64,000 nucleotides of DNA from Paraburkholderia phenazinium (GTDB taxonomy: Bacteria > Pseudomonadota > Gammaproteobacteria > Burkholderiales > Burkholderiaceae): positions 496,001-560,000 of the forward strand of contig NZ_FSRU01000003.1 of NCBI RefSeq assembly GCF_900142845.1, written 5' to 3'. Under the pieces are notes generated by a model. The model did no database searches. It was not told the origin of the DNA and was given only the letters and a program-made list of their open reading frames with translations. Both the position numbers and the translations under genes were made by a program. This document shows positions 8,513 to 16,928 of the stretch, piece after piece (the stretch's first letter is position 1; every line of letters starts with the position of its first letter).

Positions 8513-9397
8513 TCAGTCTGCGAAGACCGCTACGTGCTTCCGGATGAACGCCTCGACGGTCATGGGCGGGGTGCCCGTTAGTTCCTCGACCAGCGTATTG
8601 GTACCGGCGAAAACGCCATTTTGATAGTCGACAGCGACAGACAGGAGATGCTGTGAAAATGCATCGCTAAATTTCGAATCGGTATTCAAACGCCTTTCGA
8701 ACATATCGAGGTCAATCGGCTGGTACTTCACTTCCCGGCCCAGAACCTTGCTCATTTCATCAGCAATCTGATGGTGGTTCATCTCGACGGGACCGTAGAG
8801 CGGGTAGACCTTGCCAGCGTGCGGAGCTGGATCGCGAAGAATCGCAACGATGACGCGCCCCTGATCTTCTGCTGCAATCGGTGCATGACGCCCGTTACCA
8901 AAGGGCAACCTCAACGTTCCGTCCTTTTTGACGTTTGCAACCTGGCCGGGATAAGTTAACCATTGTGCGAAGAACGTCGGGCGAATGTGGGTGACCGGGA
9001 TTCCCGACCAGTCAAATACCCTCTCCGAGATCCAGTGGTCACGTGCGGCGTGACTCGTTGCGTTCCTGCGAGCGGAAATTTGCGACATGTTCACGATCCC
9101 GCTGACTCCAGCCTCCCGGGCCGCCTGAGCAAAATAGACGGTCGCCTGTATTCCCCCTGCTTCGATTGGATAAACAAAGTACGCCGAAAAAATGCCCTCG
9201 AGAGCTCGTGCCACGTCGTCCAGACTGGAAAGGTCACCGACCAAAACTTCGACTCCACGTGACTTCAGTCGTTCCGAACGTTGGTCCTCCTTCCGCACCA
9301 GTGTGCGTACCTTTTCACCAGCCGCTAGAAGTGCTTCGGTAGCTGCTCCACCGGTATCGCCTGTCGCTCCGGCAACAAAAATTTTCTGATCAGACAT
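8513..9397 (-). CDS. NmrA/SDR-family NAD(P)-binding oxidoreductase
   Basis: An atypical short-chain dehydrogenase of about 294 residues. The nucleotide-binding motif is near the start (KIFVAGATGDTGGAATEALL), followed by VEVLVGDLSSLDDVARAL, typical of NmrA/QorB-like proteins. A classical Tyr-x-x-x-Lys pair is not evident, as is common in this family. Such proteins are quinone reductases, isoflavone-reductase-like enzymes or redox sensors. The ATG at 9397 is chosen because GGAG lies eight bases upstream. It lies about 150 bases downstream of the first epoxide-hydrolase gene in the same direction and may be the last gene of that set. Confidence 0.88.
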   Translation of the reverse strand: MSDQKIFVAGATGDTGGAATEALLAAGEKVRTLVRKEDQRSERLKSRGVEVLVGDLSSLDDVARALEGIFSAYFVYPIEAGGIQATVYFAQAAREAGVSGIVNMSQISARRNATSHAARDHWISERVFDWSGIPVTHIRPTFFAQWLTYPGQVANVKKDGTLRLPFGNGRHAPIAAEDQGRVIVAILRDPAPHAGKVYPLYGPVEMNHHQIADEMSKVLGREVKYQPIDLDMFERRLNTDSKFSDAFSQHLLSVAVDYQNGVFAGTNTLVEELTGTPPMTVEAFIRKHVAVFAD

Positions 9398-9545
9398 TTC
9401 GAACACTCCACGCTGTAGGGAAAGGGCTGTTGGATCTGTGGCATGTCGGGGTGCTTGATTAACCTCATGCGAGGAAGCTTTGCCTCAGCCAATCGACGAA
9501 CTGGTTCACTTCGACCGGGAAACGTTCACCCGGCCGGTCCACCCG

Positions 9546-10715
9546 CTACAACCCGCTCGTCTTAAGCCACGAACGAATCGCTTGGACAAGCTCAGCCTTG
9601 CGCTCAAGCGGAAGCCAGTGGCCAGCGGGCAGGTTCGTTACGGAAAGGTCGGCGCAGGCGCTGCGCATGGGTTCTCCGAGGCGACTGCGGTTGATGTCGC
9701 AGATTGCGTCCCAATCACCGTTGACGAACAAAACGGGCTGGCGTAGTTGGCCGCCGTCGAGCGCTGTGTGCGCGTAGGCAATGTTGGCGGTGTCGTTCAG
9801 GTACCAGGCATTGACTGAACGGAAACCACTGACATCGAACGCATCGACCAGCTCGTTAAAGTCGGTGGGCGTCCAGAGCGCTGGATCAGGCGGCGTCACC
9901 GGGGCGCGATGCGCCGAGCCATAACGCCCACCGTTTTTTGTGATCAAGGCGGACGGAGAGACCTGGCCGACAGACGCAGGATTGCCGCGCCGATAGAGCG
10001 ACGCGAGCGTTGCCGGGGTGTCCGCCTCGAAATCGCTAACCGTCTGGCTGAAGTGCGTCAGGTAAAAGCGGAAGTAATCCCACTGCCCATCCGGATATTG
10101 ATCCGCAGGATACAACTGACGGTCGATCAGCGGCACGAGATTGGGCAGTGCGAAGCCCTCCGGAAAGTAAGGGACTGAGATCAGCACCACGCCGCGACTG
10201 CGCGCCCCGTGGTGCGCAGCGAGTGCTCCGGCCACGGGGCTTCCCCAGTCGTGGCCAACCCAGATTGCCGGGCGCGCCCCCAAATGGTCGTGCAGTTCGA
10301 CCATGTCGTGGACGATCTCGTTCAAGGCATAGGCCTCGGAAGCGGCCGGCACCGATGAGCCGCCATAGCCACGCATATCCGGTGCAACGCAGCGCCAGCC
10401 TTCGGATGCGAACGCCTCGATCTGCGCGCGCCACATCAGGCCGATCTCGGGCCAGCCATGGAGGAAGATCATCAACGGCCCATCGGCCGGGCCAGCCTCC
10501 AGGTAGCGCGTTGTGTGACGCGGCGAGCTGAAGGTACGCACGGTCAGGTTAGGGACGTTATCTGAACTGGCACCGACGACTACCGTGCCGCCGGCAGCGC
10601 CAGACCCAGCCCCAAAAGCTGCCTTACTCATCAACAGGCTTGCACCAAACGCGGTTCCATTGGCGAGCAGAGTGCGGCGTGACATAGCTGACATAGGTAG
10701 GTCTGGTTTAGTCAC
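9546..10715 (-). CDS. Tat-exported epoxide hydrolase-like alpha/beta hydrolase
   Basis: A 389-residue alpha/beta hydrolase with a twin-arginine signal near the N terminus (MSRRTLLANGTAFGASLLMS). HGWPE at about 86-90 is the oxyanion-hole motif of epoxide hydrolases, and GHDWG at 154-158 puts the nucleophilic aspartate at D156. The catalytic histidine is in AGHWLPLE. The enzyme is predicted to act outside the cytoplasm on epoxides or halogenated compounds. The GTG start at 10715 overlaps the end of the aldo/keto reductase gene by eight bases, suggesting translational coupling; an ATG at 10694 is the alternative. It resembles the second hydrolase at 11731-12825. Confidence 0.87.
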   Translation of the reverse strand: MTKPDLPMSAMSRRTLLANGTAFGASLLMSKAAFGAGSGAAGGTVVVGASSDNVPNLTVRTFSSPRHTTRYLEAGPADGPLMIFLHGWPEIGLMWRAQIEAFASEGWRCVAPDMRGYGGSSVPAASEAYALNEIVHDMVELHDHLGARPAIWVGHDWGSPVAGALAAHHGARSRGVVLISVPYFPEGFALPNLVPLIDRQLYPADQYPDGQWDYFRFYLTHFSQTVSDFEADTPATLASLYRRGNPASVGQVSPSALITKNGGRYGSAHRAPVTPPDPALWTPTDFNELVDAFDVSGFRSVNAWYLNDTANIAYAHTALDGGQLRQPVLFVNGDWDAICDINRSRLGEPMRSACADLSVTNLPAGHWLPLERKAELVQAIRSWLKTSGL

Positions 10716-11613
10716 GATTGATTATAGGAAAGGTTTGCGGACTCACCTGCTCCGGGTCTGGTCCGCCACGTTCGCCGGTGTCGAGCTCGCTGATTGCCTG
10801 AACTTCCCCCGACGCAAGTCCGAAGTCGAAGATATCGATGTTCTCGGCAATCCGTTCCGGACTCACGGACTTCGGGATGGGAGACGTGCCCAACTGGATC
10901 TGCCAGCGCAGGATAATCTGCGCCGGGGTCTTTCCGTATTTCCTGGCGAGCAGCACCACTGTTGGATGGGAGAGAGGGTCATGCATCTCCTGCGAGGTCT
11001 TCGCCTTTTCTCCGTCGCGTTTGATGCCGCCAATCGGAGACCACGCCTGGGTGATGATTCCGTGCTTCTCATTAGCTTCGCGAAGTTCACGCTGAATGAA
11101 GAAGGGATGCAGTTCTACCTGATTCACCGCGGGAATGTGACCCGTTTTCTCAATCAGCCTGTTGAGATGGTTGGAGCTGAAGTTGCACACACCGATCGCT
11201 CGAACGCGCCCCTCCTCAAGGAGCCTCAGCGCAGCCCTGTAAGCGTCGATAGTTGCATCGAAGGCCGAAGGAACCGGCCAATGAATCAGATAAAGGTCCA
11301 GGACATCCAATCCCAGCTTCAGAAGACTTCGGTCGAAAGCACGAAGGGTTTGGTCGTAGCCGTAGTCGGTGATCCAGACCTTGGTCGTCACGAAGACGTC
11401 CTCTCTTGGGACGCCAGACAAGCGGATACCCTCCCCAACCTGCTGCTCGTTCATATAGGCTGCAGCCGTGTCGATCAGCCGGTATTCATTTGCGACTGCC
11501 GATCTGACCGCAGCTACGGTTTGCTCAGGCTTGCTACGAAACACCCCAAGTCCGAATGCGGGCATCTCGATTCCATTGTTCAACCTGTACACGGGGCTTT
11601 TGCCTGTCACCAT
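10708..11613 (-). CDS. Aldo/keto reductase
   Basis: A 301-residue NADPH-dependent reductase. The catalytic tetrad is complete: D48 and Y53 in LIDTAAAYMNE, K78 in VTTKVW and H111 in YLIHWPV. NADPH-binding features appear near the end (PIPKSVSPERIAENIDIFDF). Typical substrates are aldehydes, methylglyoxal and 2,5-diketo-gluconate-like compounds. The start at MVTGKSP is where family alignment begins; an in-frame upstream extension of 17 codons is probably untranslated. It lies between two epoxide-hydrolase genes in one direction, so the set probably handles reactive carbonyls and epoxides together. Confidence 0.92.
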   Translation of the reverse strand: MVTGKSPVYRLNNGIEMPAFGLGVFRSKPEQTVAAVRSAVANEYRLIDTAAAYMNEQQVGEGIRLSGVPREDVFVTTKVWITDYGYDQTLRAFDRSLLKLGLDVLDLYLIHWPVPSAFDATIDAYRAALRLLEEGRVRAIGVCNFSSNHLNRLIEKTGHIPAVNQVELHPFFIQRELREANEKHGIITQAWSPIGGIKRDGEKAKTSQEMHDPLSHPTVVLLARKYGKTPAQIILRWQIQLGTSPIPKSVSPERIAENIDIFDFGLASGEVQAISELDTGERGGPDPEQVSPQTFPIINRD

Positions 11614-11730
11614 CGTTAAATCCGTTTCAGTTGGATGTAGTTCTTGCCGGCGCGGCTGCTGCAAAGTGCGTGGGATCGGGTGCCATCACGCAAGATAGAT
11701 GTCCCTTCCTCGTATCAATCCCATTGCAAG

Positions 11731-12825
11731 TCAGGTGGGCGTTACGGTTTGCAGAAACTTCACGAGTTGCTCATTGACCACATCAGGGGCTTCGTGTTGT
11801 ACCCAGTGGCCCACATTGTCGAGTTCGAGACCGCCAATGAGACTTGGAACGCCCGAGCGCATCTGGTCCACGGTCAGCGGATAGAGCTCTTTCAAACCAT
11901 CCGCCTTCCCCCAGATGAAAAACGAAGGCTGCGTAATCCTGGCGCCTTTCCACGGAGCGGACAGGTAAAAGTACGGTTCAGCGGCCCGATAGTAGTTCAG
12001 GGCACCGTGAAAGCCGGTACGCTGAAATTCCGCCACGTTATGAGCGACGTAATCAGGCTCCGCCCATGACGGTAACGGTCCGGGGGCCGCACGGTGAAGG
12101 CTGCGTGCCGGATCCATCGGACTCCACCGCTTGTCTGCGGGAGCGGAGCCCGATGCCCAGTACAGGATTCCCGGAATTGTCACCGTGGCGTCGGCCCAGA
12201 TCTGATCGGCGTCTGGCCGGCTCTGTTCGAACATGTAGAAGTCATCCTGGTGGCCGGACTTGCGCATCTTCTCGAAGACGCTGACATCCCCTCGAGGAAC
12301 GAACGGCACGCTCAGACAGAACACGGCCTTGAATCGGTCGGGACGCATCAACGCTGCTTGCCACACATGCGTTGCACCCCAGTCATGACCCACGAGGACA
12401 GCGCTTGGAATCTTCAACGCATCGAGCAGGCCCACCAGGTCGCCGACCGTTTGCAGTGGCGTGTACAAGGTTGGGTCCGCCGGAGCCGAACTGCGGCCGC
12501 AGCCGCGCATATCGGGAGCAATTGCCCGATATCCGGCAGACGCCACGGCTTTCATCTGCCGGCGCCACGTGTATGAAGTGTCCGGAAACCCGTGGCAGAA
12601 GAGTACGGCTGGCCCATCTCCCTGTTCGGTTACGTGCAGGGTGATGCCATTGGTATTGACGTCGTACTCCTTGATACCCGGTACGCCGCCGGTTCCAGGA
12701 CTTTGCGCCTGCGCCCCGCGATCCAGTAGCAGGCTTGCACCAAAGGCGGTCCCGCTCGCGAGGAACGCGCGGCGCGAGATAGAGGGTGCGGGAATAGACG
12801 CTGTTGCAGAGAGGTTGTTTTCCAT
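11731..12825 (-). CDS. Second Tat-exported epoxide hydrolase-like alpha/beta hydrolase
   Basis: A protein of 364 residues with a twin-arginine signal (SISRRAFLASGTAFGASLLL, about residues 15-34). HGFPD at 78-82 is the oxyanion-hole motif, GHDWG at 146-150 gives nucleophile D148, and NVGHWVQHE holds the catalytic histidine. The start at MENNLSA is chosen because the longer frame to 12870 only adds residues before the Tat signal. It is the first gene of the leftward set and faces the divergent GlxA/AraC regulator. The near-identical signal peptides of the two hydrolases suggest an old duplication. Confidence 0.87.
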   Translation of the reverse strand: MENNLSATASIPAPSISRRAFLASGTAFGASLLLDRGAQAQSPGTGGVPGIKEYDVNTNGITLHVTEQGDGPAVLFCHGFPDTSYTWRRQMKAVASAGYRAIAPDMRGCGRSSAPADPTLYTPLQTVGDLVGLLDALKIPSAVLVGHDWGATHVWQAALMRPDRFKAVFCLSVPFVPRGDVSVFEKMRKSGHQDDFYMFEQSRPDADQIWADATVTIPGILYWASGSAPADKRWSPMDPARSLHRAAPGPLPSWAEPDYVAHNVAEFQRTGFHGALNYYRAAEPYFYLSAPWKGARITQPSFFIWGKADGLKELYPLTVDQMRSGVPSLIGGLELDNVGHWVQHEAPDVVNEQLVKFLQTVTPT

Positions 12826-13051
12826 AGGGGTTTCTCGATTGGTCCGATGTGAGACTCGGGAATCCGCCAATGGTAGAAGCCCTCAACAAGGCGGGAAGGA
12901 CGTATTTCCGACAATTCTGGCCATGCTGGCGCGACCACACTTATCTGTATCAGGATCGGTGGTTAGAATCACCGTACAGCAGGCGACGGCTCGCGCCAGG
13001 CGCCAGTGTGCAGGACGTAACGTTATGTCCTGCTATTTTCCGGGACCTATC

Positions 13052-13999
13052 ATGCTGCGCATTGGCTACATCGTCGTTCCAGGCTTCCAGGTCATGGTTT
13101 TCGGCGGACTAACCGTGTTTGAGCTCGCAAACCGACTGACCAAGGAGCCGTACTACGAGATACGTCTGATATCTGAAAGCGGTGGGCCGGTTGAAAGTTC
13201 TCTCGGATACTCCGTCATGACGGATAGTTTCGCTGAAGGTGGGTTCGATACGGTGATCATCGGCGGCGTCATCACTGGCGCGCACCTGGCGAGCGCCGCA
13301 CTGATTGAATATTTGAGAGGCGCGGTGAAAAACACCCGGCGCGTTGCCTCAATGTGCACGGGTGCGTTCTTTTTGGCTCAAGCCGGCGTTCTGGACGATC
13401 GGCGTGCCACGACTCACTGGGCACACGCGCGCGAATTGCAAACGACGTATCCGAAAGTCAAAGTCGAAGAAGATCGGATATTTATCGTGGATGGTCCAGT
13501 ATGGACATCCGCGGGCATGACTGCGGGGACCGATCTTGCGGTTTCGATGGTGGAAAGAGATCTTGGTGCAAAAGTAGCGCGCATTATCGCCAAGCGCATG
13601 GTCATGTTTCATCGACGCGCCGGCGGACAGTTACAGCACTCCACACTGCTGGACCTCGATGCAAAAACTGACCGGATACAAACTGCGCTGGTCTATGCGA
13701 AAAGCAATTTGCACACTCCGCTGACGGTCGATAGACTCGCTGAAGCTGCCAATTTGAGCGTGCGGCAGTTCAGCCGGGCATTCCGTGAAGAGACGGGACA
13801 ATCACCTGCGAAAGCTGTCGAGAACTTGCGGTTGGAAGCAGCGCGTCTGATGGTCGAGCAGGGCAGGCTACCGATTGACGTCGTTGCGCGAGAGACGGGT
13901 TTTGCTGATCCCGACAGAATGCGTCGTGCGTTTCTGCGAGCTTTCGGTGAACCACCTCAGGCTATTCGCCGCAACGCGCGTGAGCACGCCGACAATTGA
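13052..13999 (+). CDS. GlxA-type regulator (DJ-1/PfpI plus AraC domains)
   Basis: A regulator of about 315 residues. The N-terminal DJ-1/PfpI-like domain (about 1-170) includes the elbow cysteine motif VASMCTGAFFLAQAG. The C-terminal AraC/XylS domain (about 215-315) has two helix-turn-helix units, LTVDRLAEAANLSVRQFSRA and IDVVARETGFADPDRMRRAF. FtrA and GdhR-like proteins of this type sense small metabolites or aldehydes. ATG 13052 has GGGA six bases before it; an ATG at 13025 with AGGA is nearly as good. It diverges from the hydrolase-reductase set and probably controls it. Confidence 0.9.
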   Translation: MLRIGYIVVPGFQVMVFGGLTVFELANRLTKEPYYEIRLISESGGPVESSLGYSVMTDSFAEGGFDTVIIGGVITGAHLASAALIEYLRGAVKNTRRVASMCTGAFFLAQAGVLDDRRATTHWAHARELQTTYPKVKVEEDRIFIVDGPVWTSAGMTAGTDLAVSMVERDLGAKVARIIAKRMVMFHRRAGGQLQHSTLLDLDAKTDRIQTALVYAKSNLHTPLTVDRLAEAANLSVRQFSRAFREETGQSPAKAVENLRLEAARLMVEQGRLPIDVVARETGFADPDRMRRAFLRAFGEPPQAIRRNAREHADN

Positions 14000-14111
14000 G
14001 GTATCAACTACCTGTCATGAGCACGGCGCACGGTCCAGAATTTCGCATCAATCGAATGACCGATAACGTCGAAGCTGCGGTCGTCGCTCGCACGTTCGCG
14101 ACTGGCTCTTA

Positions 14112-14190
14112 GTGGCCGGCTACAGCCTCATGCGGCCGGCACATCGCGACCCCGAACGGTCTCTCAGATCCCTCCAACGCAGCCACTCAA
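14112..14190. repeat. Dispersed intergenic repeat, copy 3
   Basis: Contains GGCCGGC arms around TACAGCCTCATGC and then CGAACGGTCTCTCAGATC, CCTCCAACGCAGCCACTC. The latter part resembles the end of the copy at 18701-18835. Between the GlxA-type regulator and the unknown gene at 14281. Confidence 0.55.
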
Positions 14191-14280
14191 ACCGATAAAA
14201 CTCGATCGTCGGTGCAAGTTCTGAAAGTTGGCGTCAGTCTATACTGACGGCCAGTTCGAAAACTCTACTTAGGTGGCCTG

Positions 14281-14841
14281 GTGACGATTACGTCTTTGAT
14301 CGGTGACGTACAGCGACGTTACATTGAATTTTTCACGGCTGCCCGCGACCGCATTTCGGCCTCTGAAGAAAACGTCGCCGCAGAGGTATTAATCGCTCTC
14401 AACAACGAACAGATCCCGTATCCGTATCGTTATCTCAGAGTCGATGTGCTCTCCAAAAACTCCGATGACGCGATCAAGCCATTCGAGTTGGCGCTTGACC
14501 CAGACCCAAATTTCGAGGCGACCGCATTCAAGTTTGGTGGGCTTCAGGTCGCATTTTATCCGTTCAGCTGGAACAGGGCACAAATCGTTTTCGAAAAGGC
14601 GATCGCCGATCAGCAGCAGTTGGACCGATTTATTACTCGGTGGCTCGACGTTGAAGAAACAGAAGCTCATGCCTATGACAATCTTAGCGGGGCGGCTCAT
14701 TCCTTCACTCCTGTCGAATCGAATGGCGAGTGGTGGTACCTGACAGTTGACTTTGGTACGGCGCCGGCGCAAGCAATGATCGAGTTTATCGAAATTCTGG
14801 CGTCTCACGGCATGACGCGGATTACCGTAAAGGCTGGATGA
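14281..14841 (+). CDS. Hypothetical protein, 186 residues
   Basis: I do not recognise this family. The protein is acidic, soluble and has no signal peptide, membrane segment or metal-binding motif. It is rich in aromatic residues, with FYPFSWNRAQIVFEKAI near the middle and NGEWWYLTVDFGTAPAQAMIEF near the end; predicted strands and helices suggest one compact domain. The GTG start is supported by AGGTGG a few bases upstream. It sits alone between repeat copies, not far from an immunity-like gene. A toxin-immunity role is possible but is only a guess from size, acidity and position. Confidence 0.75.
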   Translation: MTITSLIGDVQRRYIEFFTAARDRISASEENVAAEVLIALNNEQIPYPYRYLRVDVLSKNSDDAIKPFELALDPDPNFEATAFKFGGLQVAFYPFSWNRAQIVFEKAIADQQQLDRFITRWLDVEETEAHAYDNLSGAAHSFTPVESNGEWWYLTVDFGTAPAQAMIEFIEILASHGMTRITVKAG

Positions 14842-14867
14842 CGATCGTCAACGATCTACGCAGCGCG

Positions 14868-14930
14868 GTCGACAGGCCGCTGTTGGCCGACCGTCGCCTT
14901 ATTACATTCGCGTAGCGGGCCGGCACCTAG
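14868..14930. repeat. Dispersed intergenic repeat, copy 4
   Basis: Begins with GTCGACAGGCCG, CTG and TTGGCCG at 14868-14889, a variant of the core motif that starts the copies at 18701 and 23940. It follows the end of the 186-residue protein gene. Confidence 0.55.
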
Positions 14931-14978
14931 GACTGCAGATTCGCCATGAGCGCCCGCTCGCTTCGAGGAGGCGGTGAT

Positions 14979-15302
14979 TCACGGGGGTAGAGTTCGGCCA
15001 GTAACGACAAACACAACGAATAACGAACGGTCTCGCAAGGAATGCAAGAAATCCCGGGCTGCAGAGATGCCCTCGTCGACGTTGTTTCCCTCGTAAAACC
15101 AATTGTCGTACGTGGGCTCAAGACTTCGTCCGTCTGACGTTGCGCGGTAAACGTCCCCTCCAAGGAGCAGCCATTTTTGGCCTGCAAACAGGTCCAACGC
15201 TTGCCCTGCTTCAGAGAGATCTAGCGCGGCTTCCTTTAGGCCCATATCTTCAAGCGACCGTCCACTCCGAGCGTAAAGTTCGAGAATTCTGGAGATGGTC
15301 AT
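14979..15302 (-). CDS. Imm40-like immunity protein
   Basis: A protein of about 107 residues. SLEDMGLKEAALDLSEAGQA, then LLGGDVYRATSDG and LEPTYDNWFYEG, match the conserved layout of Imm40 immunity proteins (G-G-D-V-Y and Y-D-N-W motifs), as remembered from the family. Imm40 proteins neutralise polymorphic toxins of contact-dependent or type VI systems. No toxin gene is nearby, so this would be an orphan immunity gene protecting against neighbours. The ATG at 15302 is preferred over a GTG two codons earlier because GAGAG lies five bases before it. The C-terminal tail (SLFVVFVVTGRT) is unusually hydrophobic. Confidence 0.7.
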   Translation of the reverse strand: MTISRILELYARSGRSLEDMGLKEAALDLSEAGQALDLFAGQKWLLLGGDVYRATSDGRSLEPTYDNWFYEGNNVDEGISAARDFLHSLRDRSLFVVFVVTGRTLPP

Positions 15303-15322
15303 TGGCACTCTCGTGGCGCTGT

Positions 15323-16153
15323 CTAGCGAAAAACTGGATGGATTGACAAGTCGTCGATCGGCGAAAGACGCCGGATTGTCAGCAATCTGAGGGCGATCGT
15401 CAAATGGTCTTGAGCGAACACCTGAAAATCATCAAGCGAGGCTAAGGAGAGTACATCTTGCGCGCGGGAACGGAGGCAGGATCTACTCCATCCGAATTGA
15501 ATAACAATGATGTCGCGTTCTTGCTCGCTGCGGTTGGGTGAACTTCCGTGAAGCGTTGCGGAGTGTATAGCCAAGCCCGTACCTGCAAATACGGTCGGCC
15601 ATATCGCGTCATCAGTGGAGTCGTCCTTCACCAGATGCGAGCCCGGCACGACCCCTGTGCCGCCGTTGCTCGCGGACATCGATTGGATGTGGAATCAATA
15701 GACGCAAGGTACGGCCATCCTCTATGGTGAAATAGGTATTTTTCGCATCCCGATGCCATGAAATAGCGGGGCCTGCCGTGGGGGTTTACGGGTGAGGTTG
15801 CAAAAATGGAAAGCAACGTCCACGACGGAGCACTGCAGCATTTCAGCGACGCTATGCCACATGCGCTCATTGGCAAAGAGGGTTGCCAATCCAGGCTCGA
15901 GAGCAATGAGATCGCTGATGATGAATGGCTCACGCTCCCAATGCGCTGGCTCGATTCCTGGATTTCGTTCTGGCTGCATTCGATAGGCCGCTGCGATGCT
16001 GAGCGTGGCTGCAAGTACTTTGGGATCACCCGAACGATGTCGGGTCACTAATCCATTTGCCAACTGTCGAAGGGCCCGAACTTCCGACCGGTCAAATATT
16101 TCCGGAACAATCGAATACCCTTGAACGGAAAACTCCGCATGCCGTTGACTCAC
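15323..16153 (-). pseudogene. Phytanoyl-CoA dioxygenase family protein, frameshifted
   Basis: Three reading frames in succession are needed to read this Fe(II)/2-oxoglutarate dioxygenase. The first part starts at a GTG at 16153 with a good AGAGGGG site (SQRHAEFSVQGYSIVPEIFD). Near 15760 a base is lost and the frame continues as WHRDAKNTYFTIEDGRTLRL, which contains the iron-binding H-x-D. Near 15685 it shifts again to SMSASNGGTGVVPGSHLV and ends at 15323. Both shifts lie in conserved sequence, so an intact enzyme would be about 275 residues. Either the gene is broken or the assembly has two errors. Confidence 0.82.
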
Positions 16154-16188
16154 AACGCCCCTCTCTTAACTGAGGTGAGGAAATTCTA

Positions 16189-16330
16189 GTCCGTCGGCTG
16201 ACCGACGGACCGCTTCTGGACGAACCCGGTCCAACACCGACCTCCACTAGCCGGCGCTCGCAGCGGAAGTGCGAAAGGTGAAAACCGACCCCTAGCGGGC
16301 ATTCGCGGCGCTCGAAAGCGGTCGTTCACA
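16189..16330. repeat. Dispersed intergenic repeat, copy 5, with perfect hairpin
   Basis: Positions 16189-16210 form a perfect nine-base hairpin, GTCCGTCGG-CTGA-CCGACGGAC. It leads into CCGCTTCTGGACGAACCCGG, which resembles the core motif (17 of 22 bases). The stretch ends with GAAAGCGGTCGTTCA. It fills most of the 317-base gap between the dioxygenase pseudogene and the DUF6176-like gene. Confidence 0.6.
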
Positions 16331-16470
16331 GCTGTGTCGCATCAAGCCTGCGCAACAATTTGAGCGGTTAAGCTGCGAAATCGAAGTAATATTTACCCGA
16401 ATAACTTTCACTGTTCTACAGCAACACGCCTCATCGCTCGAAGGCTGCGACTACGGCTTACAAAGCGACA

Positions 16471-16818
16471 TTGACGACCTTTACCGTGAAGGAGGGAATG
16501 GAAGCCAAGGCCGATGAGTGGCTACGTGTCTTAATCGAGCGAAAGGCGGAATGTCTTGAGACGCTGGATCGAGAAAAGATGCATTTTGAAACGATTTTCA
16601 AGTCCGTGCGAGACGGACGTCTGCGTCTAACGTGGTTCGACGTACAAAGCCCGGACGGTGCGCATGTTGGCACCTCGATGCTGGCGATCGACAAGATTCA
16701 TGTGGATTACTGGCAGCAATGTATTGACCGCGAGATCCCACCAGAGACGTTTGAGCATGTGGTGAACTTCGTCCCCTTTGAGCTTGAGACCATGATAAAT
16801 CAACGAGGCGAAATTTAG
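16471..16818 (+). CDS. DUF6176-like small protein
   Basis: A soluble protein of about 115 residues. FTVKEGMEAKADEWLRVLIE, then KAECLETLDREKMHFETIF and a short beta region (DGRLRLTWFDVQ), resemble DUF6176 proteins as I remember them; their function is unknown, though the fold suggests a dimeric alpha-beta barrel. The start is uncertain: TTG at 16471 is used, a GTG at 16486 is possible, and neither has a good ribosome binding site. The N terminus may therefore have been lost or re-made. Confidence 0.65.
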   Translation: MTTFTVKEGMEAKADEWLRVLIERKAECLETLDREKMHFETIFKSVRDGRLRLTWFDVQSPDGAHVGTSMLAIDKIHVDYWQQCIDREIPPETFEHVVNFVPFELETMINQRGEI

Positions 16819-16928
16819 ATCGCGCCGCGGCTGGAACAAGCCCAGCGGCAAAGTACCGCAGTCGACCCTGAGCGATCCTTCATTTTTCTCCAAAGTGGAC
16901 GCTCCGGGCCATCCGTCGAGATCCATGA

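Noticed and set aside
12461..13051. Long N-terminal extension of the GlxA-type regulator
   Set aside because: The frame is open, but it runs antisense through the second epoxide hydrolase and crosses the divergent promoter; the conserved domain starts at LRIGY.
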